This document shows, piece after piece, positions 27,217 through 35,268 of a stretch of 57,669 nt of DNA. Each line of letters starts with the position of its first letter. The first letter of the stretch is position 1. A program made the translations under genes and the position numbers. This DNA is from an uncultured Gammaproteobacteria bacterium (lineage in GTDB: Bacteria > Pseudomonadota > Gammaproteobacteria > Pseudomonadales > Ketobacteraceae). The notes under the pieces are model-generated. The model ran no database searches, was not told where the DNA came from, and saw only the letters and a list, made by a program, of their open reading frames with translations. The DNA is taken from positions 1 through 57,669 of the forward strand of contig CAJXXT010000005.1 in NCBI GenBank assembly GCA_913063495.1, given 5' to 3'.

Positions 27217-28467
27217 TTAACGTCGACTGTTTCCGGTTCTTTTTCCCGTTGCACGCTGCTTGGCTCGACGCTTTTGAGCAGTCCGACTATTTTTTCTTGA
27301 AACTGAAGGCGCTTTGGTTAAATCAGGTTCATAACCTGGTAGCCATTGTTGTGGCAATCGCTCATCCAATATCACTTCAATTTCTTCAAGCAGCCAGCTT
27401 TCATCTTCACTTAACAGTGAAATTGCCAACCCTTCTTTTCCTGCCCGGCCTGTACGTCCAATTCGATGAATATAGTCCTCAGGAATATGAGGTAATTCAT
27501 GATTGATCACTACATGCAGTTGTGGAATATCCAACCCCCTTGCGGCAACATCTGTTGCAACCAACACTCTGGTTTCTCCTTCTTTAAAAGAAGCTAACGC
27601 TTTATCTCGTGCGCCTTGGGATTTCTCACCATGTATCGCAGCCGTCTTCAAACCGTCTTTGCACATTTCTTTCGCTAAATGGTCTGCACCGTGTCGAGTT
27701 CGTACAAAAACCAATACTTGATGCCAATTTTTAGCGCCAATTAAATGTGAAATCAACTCTCTCTTTCGATCAGCATCAACAACGTATACAACTTGCTCAA
27801 CCCGTGCCGCGGTCGTATTCCGTGCATCGACTTCAATTAATGCGGGATTTCGCAACAACTCCTTGCTTAGGGCAAAAATGGCAGGGTCAAACGTTGCCGA
27901 AAACAATAAGGTTTGTCGCTCAACGGGCACTTTTCTTAGTATCCGCTTAATTTCATCGATAAACCCCATATCCAGCATACGATCAGCTTCATCAAACACA
28001 AGGGTCTTCAACTGACTGAGGTTAACTGCCCCTCTTGCCATCAAATCAATAAGCCTGCCTGGGGTCGCCACAACCACATCGGCACCCCTCAATGCTTTTA
28101 TCTGAACATTAAGACTGGCGCCCCCATAAGCAATGGCTATTCGTGCAGGGCTATTTTGACCGTATTGAGTAAAACTATTATAGACTTGCTGTGCTAATTC
28201 TCGAGTGGGGGTTAACACAAGAGCCTGAATCGCTCCAGAAGGTGACAAATTAGCTTGCTCGCCAAGAAGAGAGCAACTCACCTGATGTAATATAGGTAAC
28301 GCAAAAGCGGCTGTTTTACCGGTGCCGGTTTGAGCACCAGCCATAATATCCTGGCCTTCCAGTATTGCTGGTATTGCTTTCTGTTGAATTGGCGTTGCTT
28401 CAACGTACCCTTGCTCAGACACTGCATCCAGTAACGCTTGGCTCAGGCCTAACGAAGAGAAACTCAT
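27217..28467 (-). CDS. rhlE: DEAD-box ATP-dependent RNA helicase RhlE
   Basis: A 416-residue RNA helicase. All motifs are present: Q motif (ATPIQQKAIPAI), motif I AQTGTGKT near 46-53, PTRELA, TPGRL, the DEAD box VFDEADRMLDMGF, SAT, ARGLDIP and HRIGRTGRAG. The C-terminal tail is strongly basic (about 390-416) as in RhlE proteins, which help ribosome assembly and RNA decay. ATG 28467 matches the usual MSFSSLGL start; a longer frame to 28503 is not supported. A short GGGG-CATA-CCCC hairpin at about 28489-28502 lies in the leader. Confidence 0.93.
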   Translation of the reverse strand: MSFSSLGLSQALLDAVSEQGYVEATPIQQKAIPAILEGQDIMAGAQTGTGKTAAFALPILHQVSCSLLGEQANLSPSGAIQALVLTPTRELAQQVYNSFTQYGQNSPARIAIAYGGASLNVQIKALRGADVVVATPGRLIDLMARGAVNLSQLKTLVFDEADRMLDMGFIDEIKRILRKVPVERQTLLFSATFDPAIFALSKELLRNPALIEVDARNTTAARVEQVVYVVDADRKRELISHLIGAKNWHQVLVFVRTRHGADHLAKEMCKDGLKTAAIHGEKSQGARDKALASFKEGETRVLVATDVAARGLDIPQLHVVINHELPHIPEDYIHRIGRTGRAGKEGLAISLLSEDESWLLEEIEVILDERLPQQWLPGYEPDLTKAPSVSRKNSRTAQKRRAKQRATGKRTGNSRR

Positions 28468-28567
28468 AACTTTTATCACCCATGGAGTTGGGGCATACCC
28501 CATTGGCGCGCAGTGTAACAGGCTCCTTTATAGACAACAATCCATCAAGCCAGCGACGCTTATAACA

Positions 28568-29113
28568 TTAGGCAGGCCTTATCTCTGTTTTCGGTGACCT
28601 TTTAACTCTCAACTTATTATTGTTATCTCGGCTTTCCTTTACCAAGTCATTGTCAGTAATGAAGTTTGTTGACTTTGCTAGCCGGTCATACAACAAAACA
28701 TTGACCGTTGCGGCCAAATTCATACAGCCAACCGTGGGTATATACACAACATCATCAACTCGATTAATAGTTTTTTGTTGGATATTACCGTCTTCAGGCC
28801 CAAAGATGTAAAAAGCATTGTCAGGATGCTGATAGGCTGGCAACGGTGTTGCACCTTCAACCAGCTCCACACAAACAATAGTGGCGCCTTCCGGTACAGC
28901 CGTTAAAAGGTCGTCAACTTGAGAAAGCGGAATCTCGTGACTGCTTTTATGGGTGTCCGTATTGTACTGTGCAGCTCTTTCATAACGCTCTCCTGTATAA
29001 ACTACTGAATCTACACCATAACAGCCTGACGCCCGCATTACAGATCCCACATTTGTTGGGCTTTTGGGGTTCGTAAGCCCCAATACTACGTTAGTGTTTT
29101 TAGATTGACTCAT
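28568..29113 (-). CDS. SpoU/TrmH-family RNA 2'-O-methyltransferase
   Basis: A 181-residue SPOUT methyltransferase that transfers a methyl group from S-adenosylmethionine to ribose of RNA. Motif 1 is LTNPKSPTNVGSVMRASGCYG with its catalytic Asn-Arg set, motif 2 is FYIFGPEDGNI and motif 3 is VYIPTVGCMNLAATVNVLLYDR, the knot region. No extra RNA-binding domain is present, as in TrmL-like members. The exact RNA target (tRNA wobble or rRNA) cannot be told from sequence. It stands alone on the minus strand. Confidence 0.88.
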   Translation of the reverse strand: MSQSKNTNVVLGLTNPKSPTNVGSVMRASGCYGVDSVVYTGERYERAAQYNTDTHKSSHEIPLSQVDDLLTAVPEGATIVCVELVEGATPLPAYQHPDNAFYIFGPEDGNIQQKTINRVDDVVYIPTVGCMNLAATVNVLLYDRLAKSTNFITDNDLVKESRDNNNKLRVKRSPKTEIRPA

Positions 29114-29240
29114 ATTCGCTCAGCGCTTATTTCATAAATGGATATTGTTCATATCCCGCATTATTAATGCGCGTACCTTAGCATAAGCAACCCAAAGAAG
29201 GTCTAAACGAATTCTAAGCCAACCTCTCCTTTCTCAGTAC

Positions 29241-29271
29241 AAAAAAAGCCCCTAATATCAAAAAAAGGGGC
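29241..29271 (-). terminator. Rho-independent terminator after P450
   Basis: On the minus strand GCCCC (29271-29267) pairs with GGGGC (29252-29248) around a 14-base T-rich loop, followed by seven T (29247-29241). It lies 16 bases after the P450 stop. Confidence 0.75.
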
Positions 29272-29286
29272 CCGCAGATGTTTCAT

Positions 29287-30804
29287 TTATGCCGCCGATA
29301 CAGAGCTTTGCCTTCCGTAGTCTTCTTCACGGATAGCGGTCACGGTAACGGGTACCCCCTCTTGAGGTTCTACTTGGCCACCAATTAAACGCGACTTAGG
29401 CATTCCCGTTGTACCCTCAAATTCAGATGTAAAATCAACTCTTCGCGCAAACTCAGAGAAAATGATACGTATCTGTTGTTTCGCCTGACCCATGCCAACA
29501 CACGCTCGTCGACCTCCGCCAAAAGGCATAAACTGATTAGGTTTAAATGACTTCTGCCCTCCCGTTTTTGTTATCCAGCGGTCAGGGTTAAACTCCAACG
29601 CATCCTCGCCATAGATATCTTTACGACGATGGGTGGAGTAAATATTCGGTAATACCGCTGTCCCCCCTGGAATTAACCAGTCGCCTATTTGCGTGTCTTC
29701 CCTTAACCAACGAATAAAACCGGGAGCGGATGGAGTAATGCGCTGAGACTCGTTTAAACACGCAGTAACATAGGGCAATTCTGACGTCTTCAATGGATCG
29801 TGTTTTCCTTCTTTTTGAATAAACGTAACAACTTCATCACGCATTCTTTTATAAACGTCTGGTTTTTGTTGTAACCAAATCATCAACCAGGCAGATGTTG
29901 CCGCACTGGTTTCATGTCCACCAATCATTAACCCATACACCTCTGAAATCACCTTCTCTTCCTCAAGTAATTTCCCATCAGAGTCACGCGTACGTGCTAA
30001 AAAAGATAACGTGTGGGATTCTGTTTCATCATTTCTCGTTCGGATGTCGCGTATGTCTTCTCGTAACAGTGTGGCAAGCTGAACTTTTAGATCAACACCT
30101 CGTTTCCAAGGAAAGAGACCTTTTTTACCGTTACCCATTTTCCCCAATGCCGAACGTTTCATGTATTGTTTATTTAAAAATCGTCGAAAACGGGTCGCTC
30201 CAACAATCGATGCAAGGGTGAAATTAATGTCGCTATTAGCTTCCATGATCCAGGCCAACATAAGTTCTTTATAACGCTCTTTTCTTTCCCCACTATAAAG
30301 ATTAAATAAGGTTGCACAGGTAATATCCATAGTGATATCACCAATAAGCCGGGGGGCATCAAAAGCATCACCAACCTTCCAAGTGTTAATATGTTCGTTG
30401 GTGATTTTCGCCATCATATCTGCACGTTTTTTTAGCACGTTGCCGGCAAATTGAGGAATAACCAACTTACGTGAATTTTCATGATCTTTATTATTTGAAA
30501 ACACTAAATTACTTTCACCCAGATCAAACGGCAACTGTACCAAACTACCGTCAATCTGGTGTCTCTGGAGCTTCAAGATATCTTGAATCATCTTAGGATC
30601 AGAGGTCCAAACCATCGGCCCTTGCCCAGGAAATGTTAAGGTGTAGGTATCACCGAGCTCTTTTTGTTTTTCATCGAAATAATCCCAAATACCGACACCA
30701 AGGCTTAAAGCTTGTTTGAATTTATTTTCCTTCGGTATCGGGGGGAGCTGTGGTTTTCGTGATGATTGCGTTAATGGTTCTGTTAGCTGCGCTTTCTGAT
30801 TCAT
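29287..30804 (-). CDS. cytochrome P450 (second copy)
   Basis: A 505-residue P450. The I-helix GGHETSAATS lies near 293-302, ExxR is ESQR near 351-354, and the haem loop FGGGRRACVG near 423-432. The protein is longer than the first P450 and only distantly like it; the pattern PPIPKENKFKQALSLGVGIWDYFDEKQKELGDTY at the start and a Gly/Arg haem loop recall the CYP110 and CYP102-type class IV-like bacterial P450s that act on fatty acids or terpenes. It is transcribed with the VOC gene ahead (92-base gap) from the promoter bearing the TetR-type operator pair at 31454-31492. GAGG precedes the ATG. Confidence 0.94.
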   Translation of the reverse strand: MNQKAQLTEPLTQSSRKPQLPPIPKENKFKQALSLGVGIWDYFDEKQKELGDTYTLTFPGQGPMVWTSDPKMIQDILKLQRHQIDGSLVQLPFDLGESNLVFSNNKDHENSRKLVIPQFAGNVLKKRADMMAKITNEHINTWKVGDAFDAPRLIGDITMDITCATLFNLYSGERKERYKELMLAWIMEANSDINFTLASIVGATRFRRFLNKQYMKRSALGKMGNGKKGLFPWKRGVDLKVQLATLLREDIRDIRTRNDETESHTLSFLARTRDSDGKLLEEEKVISEVYGLMIGGHETSAATSAWLMIWLQQKPDVYKRMRDEVVTFIQKEGKHDPLKTSELPYVTACLNESQRITPSAPGFIRWLREDTQIGDWLIPGGTAVLPNIYSTHRRKDIYGEDALEFNPDRWITKTGGQKSFKPNQFMPFGGGRRACVGMGQAKQQIRIIFSEFARRVDFTSEFEGTTGMPKSRLIGGQVEPQEGVPVTVTAIREEDYGRQSSVSAA

Positions 30805-30896
30805 GATGCCTCGCCTAATAGCTTCCTGGTTGTTTTAGTAGAAAAGCTGAATATGTACAGGCGATGCAACACGTCTATTCACAACGCCTTTAACCG

Positions 30897-31397
30897 TTAT
30901 GCTTTCGCAAGAACAGGTTCTTCTTGACGCGCCCCATAACTCCACACTTTCTGAGGTTTCATTCCTTCTTTAAAATCCAGATACTGCACATCAAACCAGA
31001 TCGGCAATAAGTAATGAAAATAGTAAAAATGCGTAAACACAGGGCCCGCTTCAAAATCACCATCTTCATGCATAAGTTTTACGCGAGGATCCTTTTTCTG
31101 AAATTCTCTGACTTTTTCCAATGTCTCATCAACGTCCTGCCACTTATCTACCAAAAAGCCCATGTGGTCATAACTCTCTGGTTGCAGGGGTTTTTTATCT
31201 TCTGCCAAAAACAAAAACTGACTGAATTCCATATCAGTCCCGAGCAAAAACTTATCCGGCACATCTAAGTTCACCATTGGAACTTCGATTCCCGTAAACC
31301 CAAAAATATCACCATAAAATGCCTTAAGGTTTTCTCGCTCTTCTTTTAGCATGCCAATTGGAACCGTGAGCTCCATATGATTAAAACGAACCTGCAT
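30897..31397 (-). CDS. VOC (glyoxalase/dioxygenase) superfamily protein
   Basis: A 166-residue protein with the VOC fold: an opening FNHMELTVP strand, a long helix (MLKEERENLKAFYGDIFGF), and a second half with DHMGFLVDKWQDVDETLEKVREF and FHYLLPIWFDVQYLDF. VOC enzymes bind a metal through His/Glu residues; the His of MQVRFNHMEL and DHMG are candidates. Family roles include ring-cleaving dioxygenases, isomerases and resistance proteins, so the reaction is open. It is first in a transcript with the P450 and is preceded by a good AGGGGAAGG site and the operator pair. Confidence 0.8.
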   Translation of the reverse strand: MQVRFNHMELTVPIGMLKEERENLKAFYGDIFGFTGIEVPMVNLDVPDKFLLGTDMEFSQFLFLAEDKKPLQPESYDHMGFLVDKWQDVDETLEKVREFQKKDPRVKLMHEDGDFEAGPVFTHFYYFHYLLPIWFDVQYLDFKEGMKPQKVWSYGARQEEPVLAKA

Positions 31398-31453
31398 ATG
31401 CCTTCCCCTCTAAAATAACCAAATTTAATTCGCTTAATCACAGTAGTATTTAT

Positions 31454-31492
31454 CTTTACTCATGTAAAGTATATTTCTTTACATGAGTAAAT
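31454..31492. promoter_or_regulatory. paired CTTTAC-N4-GTAAAG operator ahead of VOC-P450
   Basis: Two sites, CTTTACTCATGTAAAG (31454-31469) and CTTTACATGAGTAAAT (31477-31492), face each other so that 31455-31469 and 31477-31491 form a perfect 15-bp inverted repeat with a 7-base spacer. They sit 57-95 bases before the VOC start. The same site occurs at 32650 beside the TetR gene, so that TetR protein is the likely binder. Confidence 0.75.
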
Positions 31493-31613
31493 ATTTATTT
31501 GACAGATCGACAGCAACATATACCCATATAGAACAAAGGGATTTTTCTTAACAGGCAGCTGTGTAGACATTAAGCAGGTAGGAACGGCTATAGAAACCGC
31601 TATATAGCCAAAC

Positions 31614-31643
31614 TATAGATACAAAGAAATATAGATACAAAGA
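31614..31643. repeat. two copies of TATAGATACAAAGA
   Basis: Exact 14-base copies at 31614-31627 and 31630-31643, two bases apart, directly after the TetR stop. A nearby hairpin GGCTATA/TATAGCC (31586-31609) could help end that transcript, but no T-run follows it. Confidence 0.6.
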
Positions 31644-31646
31644 GCT

Positions 31647-32273
31647 CTAAATACTGAGCGTATCAACAATAAAATCTGACAGTTGTTTAAGTCGCTTATC
31701 GATAGGGTAACTCTCATCAACAGCCCACTTCATCATGGTGGTGGAAATAACTCCCATCGACATTTCTGCAAGGAAATCCGTATCGTAGTGAGAACTGACA
31801 TCACCACGTTTTTGCCCTGCTCGATATACCGTTTCAAACATCGACGTCATACCGCTCAACATATTCATATTGCTGTTATCACTAGGATCACTGGCCATAC
31901 TTTGGCGAATCAAGTCACGCTCTAGTTCATCATATCGACTGAGTTGGCGCTGGGTCATTTCGAAAAACGATCGGATATAATCTTGTGTCGACTGGTTTTC
32001 TGCGATAAAAAGTGCAGTAAAGCTGGTCGCAGCATTCAGCCAGAGTTTTTCTGCAAGCGCTTTGATTAAATCACTTTTAGAAGGGTAATAACTATAAAAC
32101 GTAGGGCGTGAGACTTCTGCTTGTTCGCAAATTTCTTCTAACGTAGTCGCATCACACCCATTTTTCTCAAAAAGTTGTATGGACGCTTCCATAATTTTTT
32201 CACGAAACTCCTGCTTGCGCTGCTCCCGTCGTGTAGTGGCCGGGGCGGTTTCTTGCCAAAAAGGTGTATTCAT
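31647..32273 (-). CDS. TetR-family transcriptional regulator (P450/RND unit)
   Basis: A 208-residue TetR regulator. The HTH (about 20-66) reads REKIMEASIQLFEKNGCDATTLEEICEQAEVSRPTFYSYYPSKSDLI; the rest is a helical ligand domain (about 75-205), hydrophobic enough to bind a lipophilic effector. The preceding small gene overlaps it by 4 bases (ATGA), so both share one transcript. CTTTAC-N4-GTAAAG sites lie before its operon, before the divergent RND gene and before the VOC-P450 operon, so it probably represses all three and itself. Ligand unknown. Confidence 0.9.
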   Translation of the reverse strand: MNTPFWQETAPATTRREQRKQEFREKIMEASIQLFEKNGCDATTLEEICEQAEVSRPTFYSYYPSKSDLIKALAEKLWLNAATSFTALFIAENQSTQDYIRSFFEMTQRQLSRYDELERDLIRQSMASDPSDNSNMNMLSGMTSMFETVYRAGQKRGDVSSHYDTDFLAEMSMGVISTTMMKWAVDESYPIDKRLKQLSDFIVDTLSI

Positions 32274-32572
32274 GAATGTCCTTCAATTTTTCCTGACGGG
32301 AACATAGTGAACCCAGAAATAAGCGGTACAGAATGACTCAAATCGTCTTGAGCAACACGCATTTTTACGTGCACCCAAACCGAATCGCTAGCATTATGAT
32401 CATTAAGGATCAAAATGTACATTAAGTAAGGTCTCCCGTCCGGCCCTGCCAGCTCTATTACCGTATCTTTACCACTGCGCGCTCGCAGAGCTTCATAACC
32501 CAATGCAATCAGTTCATCAACGTAAAACCACTGCAGTTTCGCCATTACGTACTTGTTCTGGGGTTCTCCCAT
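32270..32572 (-). CDS. small hypothetical protein coupled to TetR gene
   Basis: A 100-residue soluble protein with no recognised family. ATG 32572 is set by a strong AGGAGG nine bases upstream; the longer frame to 32614 lacks a site. The sequence suggests a small alpha/beta domain: a first helix (AKLQWFYVDELIALGYEALRA), then strands GRPYLMYILILNDH and DSVWVHVKMRVAQ. Its stop overlaps the TetR start, so it is co-translated with the regulator and may share its function. Confidence 0.75.
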   Translation of the reverse strand: MGEPQNKYVMAKLQWFYVDELIALGYEALRARSGKDTVIELAGPDGRPYLMYILILNDHNASDSVWVHVKMRVAQDDLSHSVPLISGFTMFPSGKIEGHS

Positions 32573-32649
32573 ACGGATTAGCCTCCTAAATATTCGTAGA
32601 TTCCTACCGACCAATTTATCTTTACACTTGATAAGTTATTTTATAGTCT

Positions 32650-32665
32650 CTTTACTAATGTAAAG
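32650..32665. promoter_or_regulatory. CTTTAC-N4-GTAAAG operator between TetR operon and RND exporter
   Basis: CTTTACTAATGTAAAG, a perfect 6-bp inverted repeat with 4-base centre, lies 78 bases before the minus-strand operon start and 125 bases before the RND start. A weaker copy, CTTTACACTTGATAAG, is at 32620-32635. The site matches those at 31454-31492. Confidence 0.7.
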
Positions 32666-32789
32666 CAATTAGGGTTAATGAAACACTTGCCAAAATCCGG
32701 ACACCATCCTGGTAAATGTCATATGCCGAGCAAACAGTATGGAGCCATATGGATAGTGCTATATGGATGAAATTCTTACGGAGTTATGA

Positions 32790-35135
32790 ATGAATAGGTT
32801 TCAACAGACGATGAAGGCGTTTGAACAAGGCTATCTTGCGGTTTCTGCCAACATCATTGATCACCCTGTGAGGTGGATTTTCGGATGGATCCTGGTAATT
32901 GCGCTCCTACTGACAGGACTTTCAATACATACCAAGCAATTTACCGAAATCAAATACCATAGCGGCCCCTACCTGTATTTCACCGATGACAATGTTGACT
33001 TTCAGACACTGCAACAAATGGAAAGCCGCTACGCACCCGACACCTCACTAATCTTTGTGTTTACACCTAACGAGGGCGATATTTTTACAACCAATTCCCT
33101 CAAAGCCATCGAAGACATTACCGAAATTGCCTGGACTCTGCCTTACGTTAGCCGAGTGGATTCCATTAGCAACTTTCAACACACTGAAATCGATGGTGAT
33201 ACCTTATCCACAGACTATCTCTACACCCAAGCAGAGACATTATCTAACGATGACATACAAAAGATAAAAAACATTGCACTCAATGAAAAAGCGCTCTTAC
33301 GTCAAACCCTATCGGAATCAGGTAAGGTTGCGGCCATCATCGCCACTGTCAACATTGATGAAGCTCAGACTCAAGCACTAGAGATCATGCCCCTGGCAAA
33401 CAAGGCTGCGGATAAACTACGATTAAAATATCCAAGTGCTCAAATCATGTTTCTTGGCGATGTACCCATTGCCGCAGCAACTAATACAGCAACCTTAGAT
33501 ACCTTCACAAAAACCTCACCTATCGCAATGACCCTAGTACTTGTTTGCCTAATCATTCTATTTCGCAACGCCTACAGTATTCTTGTAACCCAGCTTGTGA
33601 TAGTTCTTTCCATTGGGCTCGCCTTTTGTATTTTTATGCTTTCAGGTTACATGTTATCACCTATTTCTGCGGGTGCGTCACCTATCATTCTCACCCTCGC
33701 CGTTGCAGATTGCGTTCACATACTTGTTGCCTATCAACAACAATGCAGCCTCAATAAAAACAAACGAGAAGCAATGATGGAAAGCTTACGGTTAAACTTT
33801 TCTCCCGTTTGGCTCACAAGTATCACAACAGGCATTGGTTTTTTAATGATGAATTTTGCCGAGTCCCCGCCATTTCATGATCTCGGGAACGCTGTATTTA
33901 TTGGCGTTATGCTCGGTTTTTTACTTTCGGTGTCATTATTACCAGCCATCATGATGTTATTGCCAAGACCCAACTATCAGTTTGGGAATAGCCAAATGCG
34001 CTACATGAAAAATCTAGCACAATTTACTATTAAACAACGAAAGAAGTTGTTGTGGGCAATGAGCGTTGGTGTAGTGCTACTAATTAGCTTTATCCCGATG
34101 AACCGGGTTAACGATATTCTGACAGAATACTTTGATGAAAGTTTTGACGTTCGACGAGCGTTAGATTTTTATGTGTCCAACATGGGCGGATTGCAACGAC
34201 TTCAATTTGTGGTACCTGCACAAGGTGTGGGTGGTATCACCGAACCGGAATACCTGAAACATCTAGATGAGTTGATTCAATGGGTTGAAGCACAACCCAA
34301 AGTCTCTCATGCACGCAGCTTTGTTGATGTCGTTAAGCGATTAAACCGAAGTCTACATGAAGGGGATCAGGCGTATTATTCTATCCCCAACAACCGGGAA
34401 CTTATTGCACAATACATTCTGTTATACGAACTTGGTTTGCCCTTCGGGTTAGGCCTTGATACCCAAGTAGATATGAAAAAGTCCGAGACCAAACTGGAAA
34501 TCGTATTTGAACGCATACATTCTGATGAAATTGTGACTCTTCGTAATACAATACACCAATGGATGCGAGCGAATTGGCCCGATTATATGCAAGCATCAGC
34601 CACCGGCATGGATTCATTATTTAGTGACATTACCTTCGCTAACGTTCACTCCATGATGATTGGCACAATCATCGCTTTAACATTAGTCTCTGCCTTACTC
34701 ATCGTGTCATTAGGCTCCGTTCGCTATGGTTTGCTCAGCTTACTGCCCAATTTACTCCCTGCGGCAATGACATTTGGTGTATGGGGTATTATCTCTGGTG
34801 AAGTTGGATTAGTGGTATCTATCATCACCTGTATGACCCTGGGTATCATTATTGATGATACCGTACATTTTCTCAGTAAATACGTACGTGCCAAGCGAGA
34901 ACAAAACCTCAGTACCGAGCAAGCGGTGACATTTGCCTTTGAAACAGTCGGTATTGCCTTAATCGCTACCTCCATTATTCTGGTAGCTAATTTTGGCGTT
35001 ATGGGTTTTAGTCATTATTATCCCAATGCCGCCACCGGAATCCTGACCTCGATGACCATCACCTTTGCACTGGTGATCCACTTTCTGTTCTTTGTCCCTT
35101 TATTGTTAACCATTGATGTAAAACGCGATAAATAG
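32790..35135 (+). CDS. RND/MMPL-family exporter, COG1033-type (copy 3)
   Basis: A 781-residue inner-membrane exporter with the same plan as the copies at 1802 and 20849. Shared blocks are ADCVHILVAYQQQC, ESPPFHDLGNAVFIGVMLG, RELIAQYILLYELGLPFG and GIIIDDTVHFLSKYVRAKREQ. GGAG stands before the ATG. It is divergent from the TetR operon, with the operator between them, so its expression is probably tied to that of the P450 and VOC protein. A substrate related to the P450 substrate or product is the simplest idea; this is inference. Confidence 0.9.
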   Translation: MNRFQQTMKAFEQGYLAVSANIIDHPVRWIFGWILVIALLLTGLSIHTKQFTEIKYHSGPYLYFTDDNVDFQTLQQMESRYAPDTSLIFVFTPNEGDIFTTNSLKAIEDITEIAWTLPYVSRVDSISNFQHTEIDGDTLSTDYLYTQAETLSNDDIQKIKNIALNEKALLRQTLSESGKVAAIIATVNIDEAQTQALEIMPLANKAADKLRLKYPSAQIMFLGDVPIAAATNTATLDTFTKTSPIAMTLVLVCLIILFRNAYSILVTQLVIVLSIGLAFCIFMLSGYMLSPISAGASPIILTLAVADCVHILVAYQQQCSLNKNKREAMMESLRLNFSPVWLTSITTGIGFLMMNFAESPPFHDLGNAVFIGVMLGFLLSVSLLPAIMMLLPRPNYQFGNSQMRYMKNLAQFTIKQRKKLLWAMSVGVVLLISFIPMNRVNDILTEYFDESFDVRRALDFYVSNMGGLQRLQFVVPAQGVGGITEPEYLKHLDELIQWVEAQPKVSHARSFVDVVKRLNRSLHEGDQAYYSIPNNRELIAQYILLYELGLPFGLGLDTQVDMKKSETKLEIVFERIHSDEIVTLRNTIHQWMRANWPDYMQASATGMDSLFSDITFANVHSMMIGTIIALTLVSALLIVSLGSVRYGLLSLLPNLLPAAMTFGVWGIISGEVGLVVSIITCMTLGIIIDDTVHFLSKYVRAKREQNLSTEQAVTFAFETVGIALIATSIILVANFGVMGFSHYYPNAATGILTSMTITFALVIHFLFFVPLLLTIDVKRDK

Positions 35136-35268
35136 GAAGCAAGAGTGGAAAGAGCCCTACATGCTAACTATTCTATAATCAGATCACACCAGTAACGCGT
35201 CAGTAATTAGAGTAACAAGAGTAACGTTTATTTTAGATCGACTACTTTGGCTATCCCTATCCATATTA

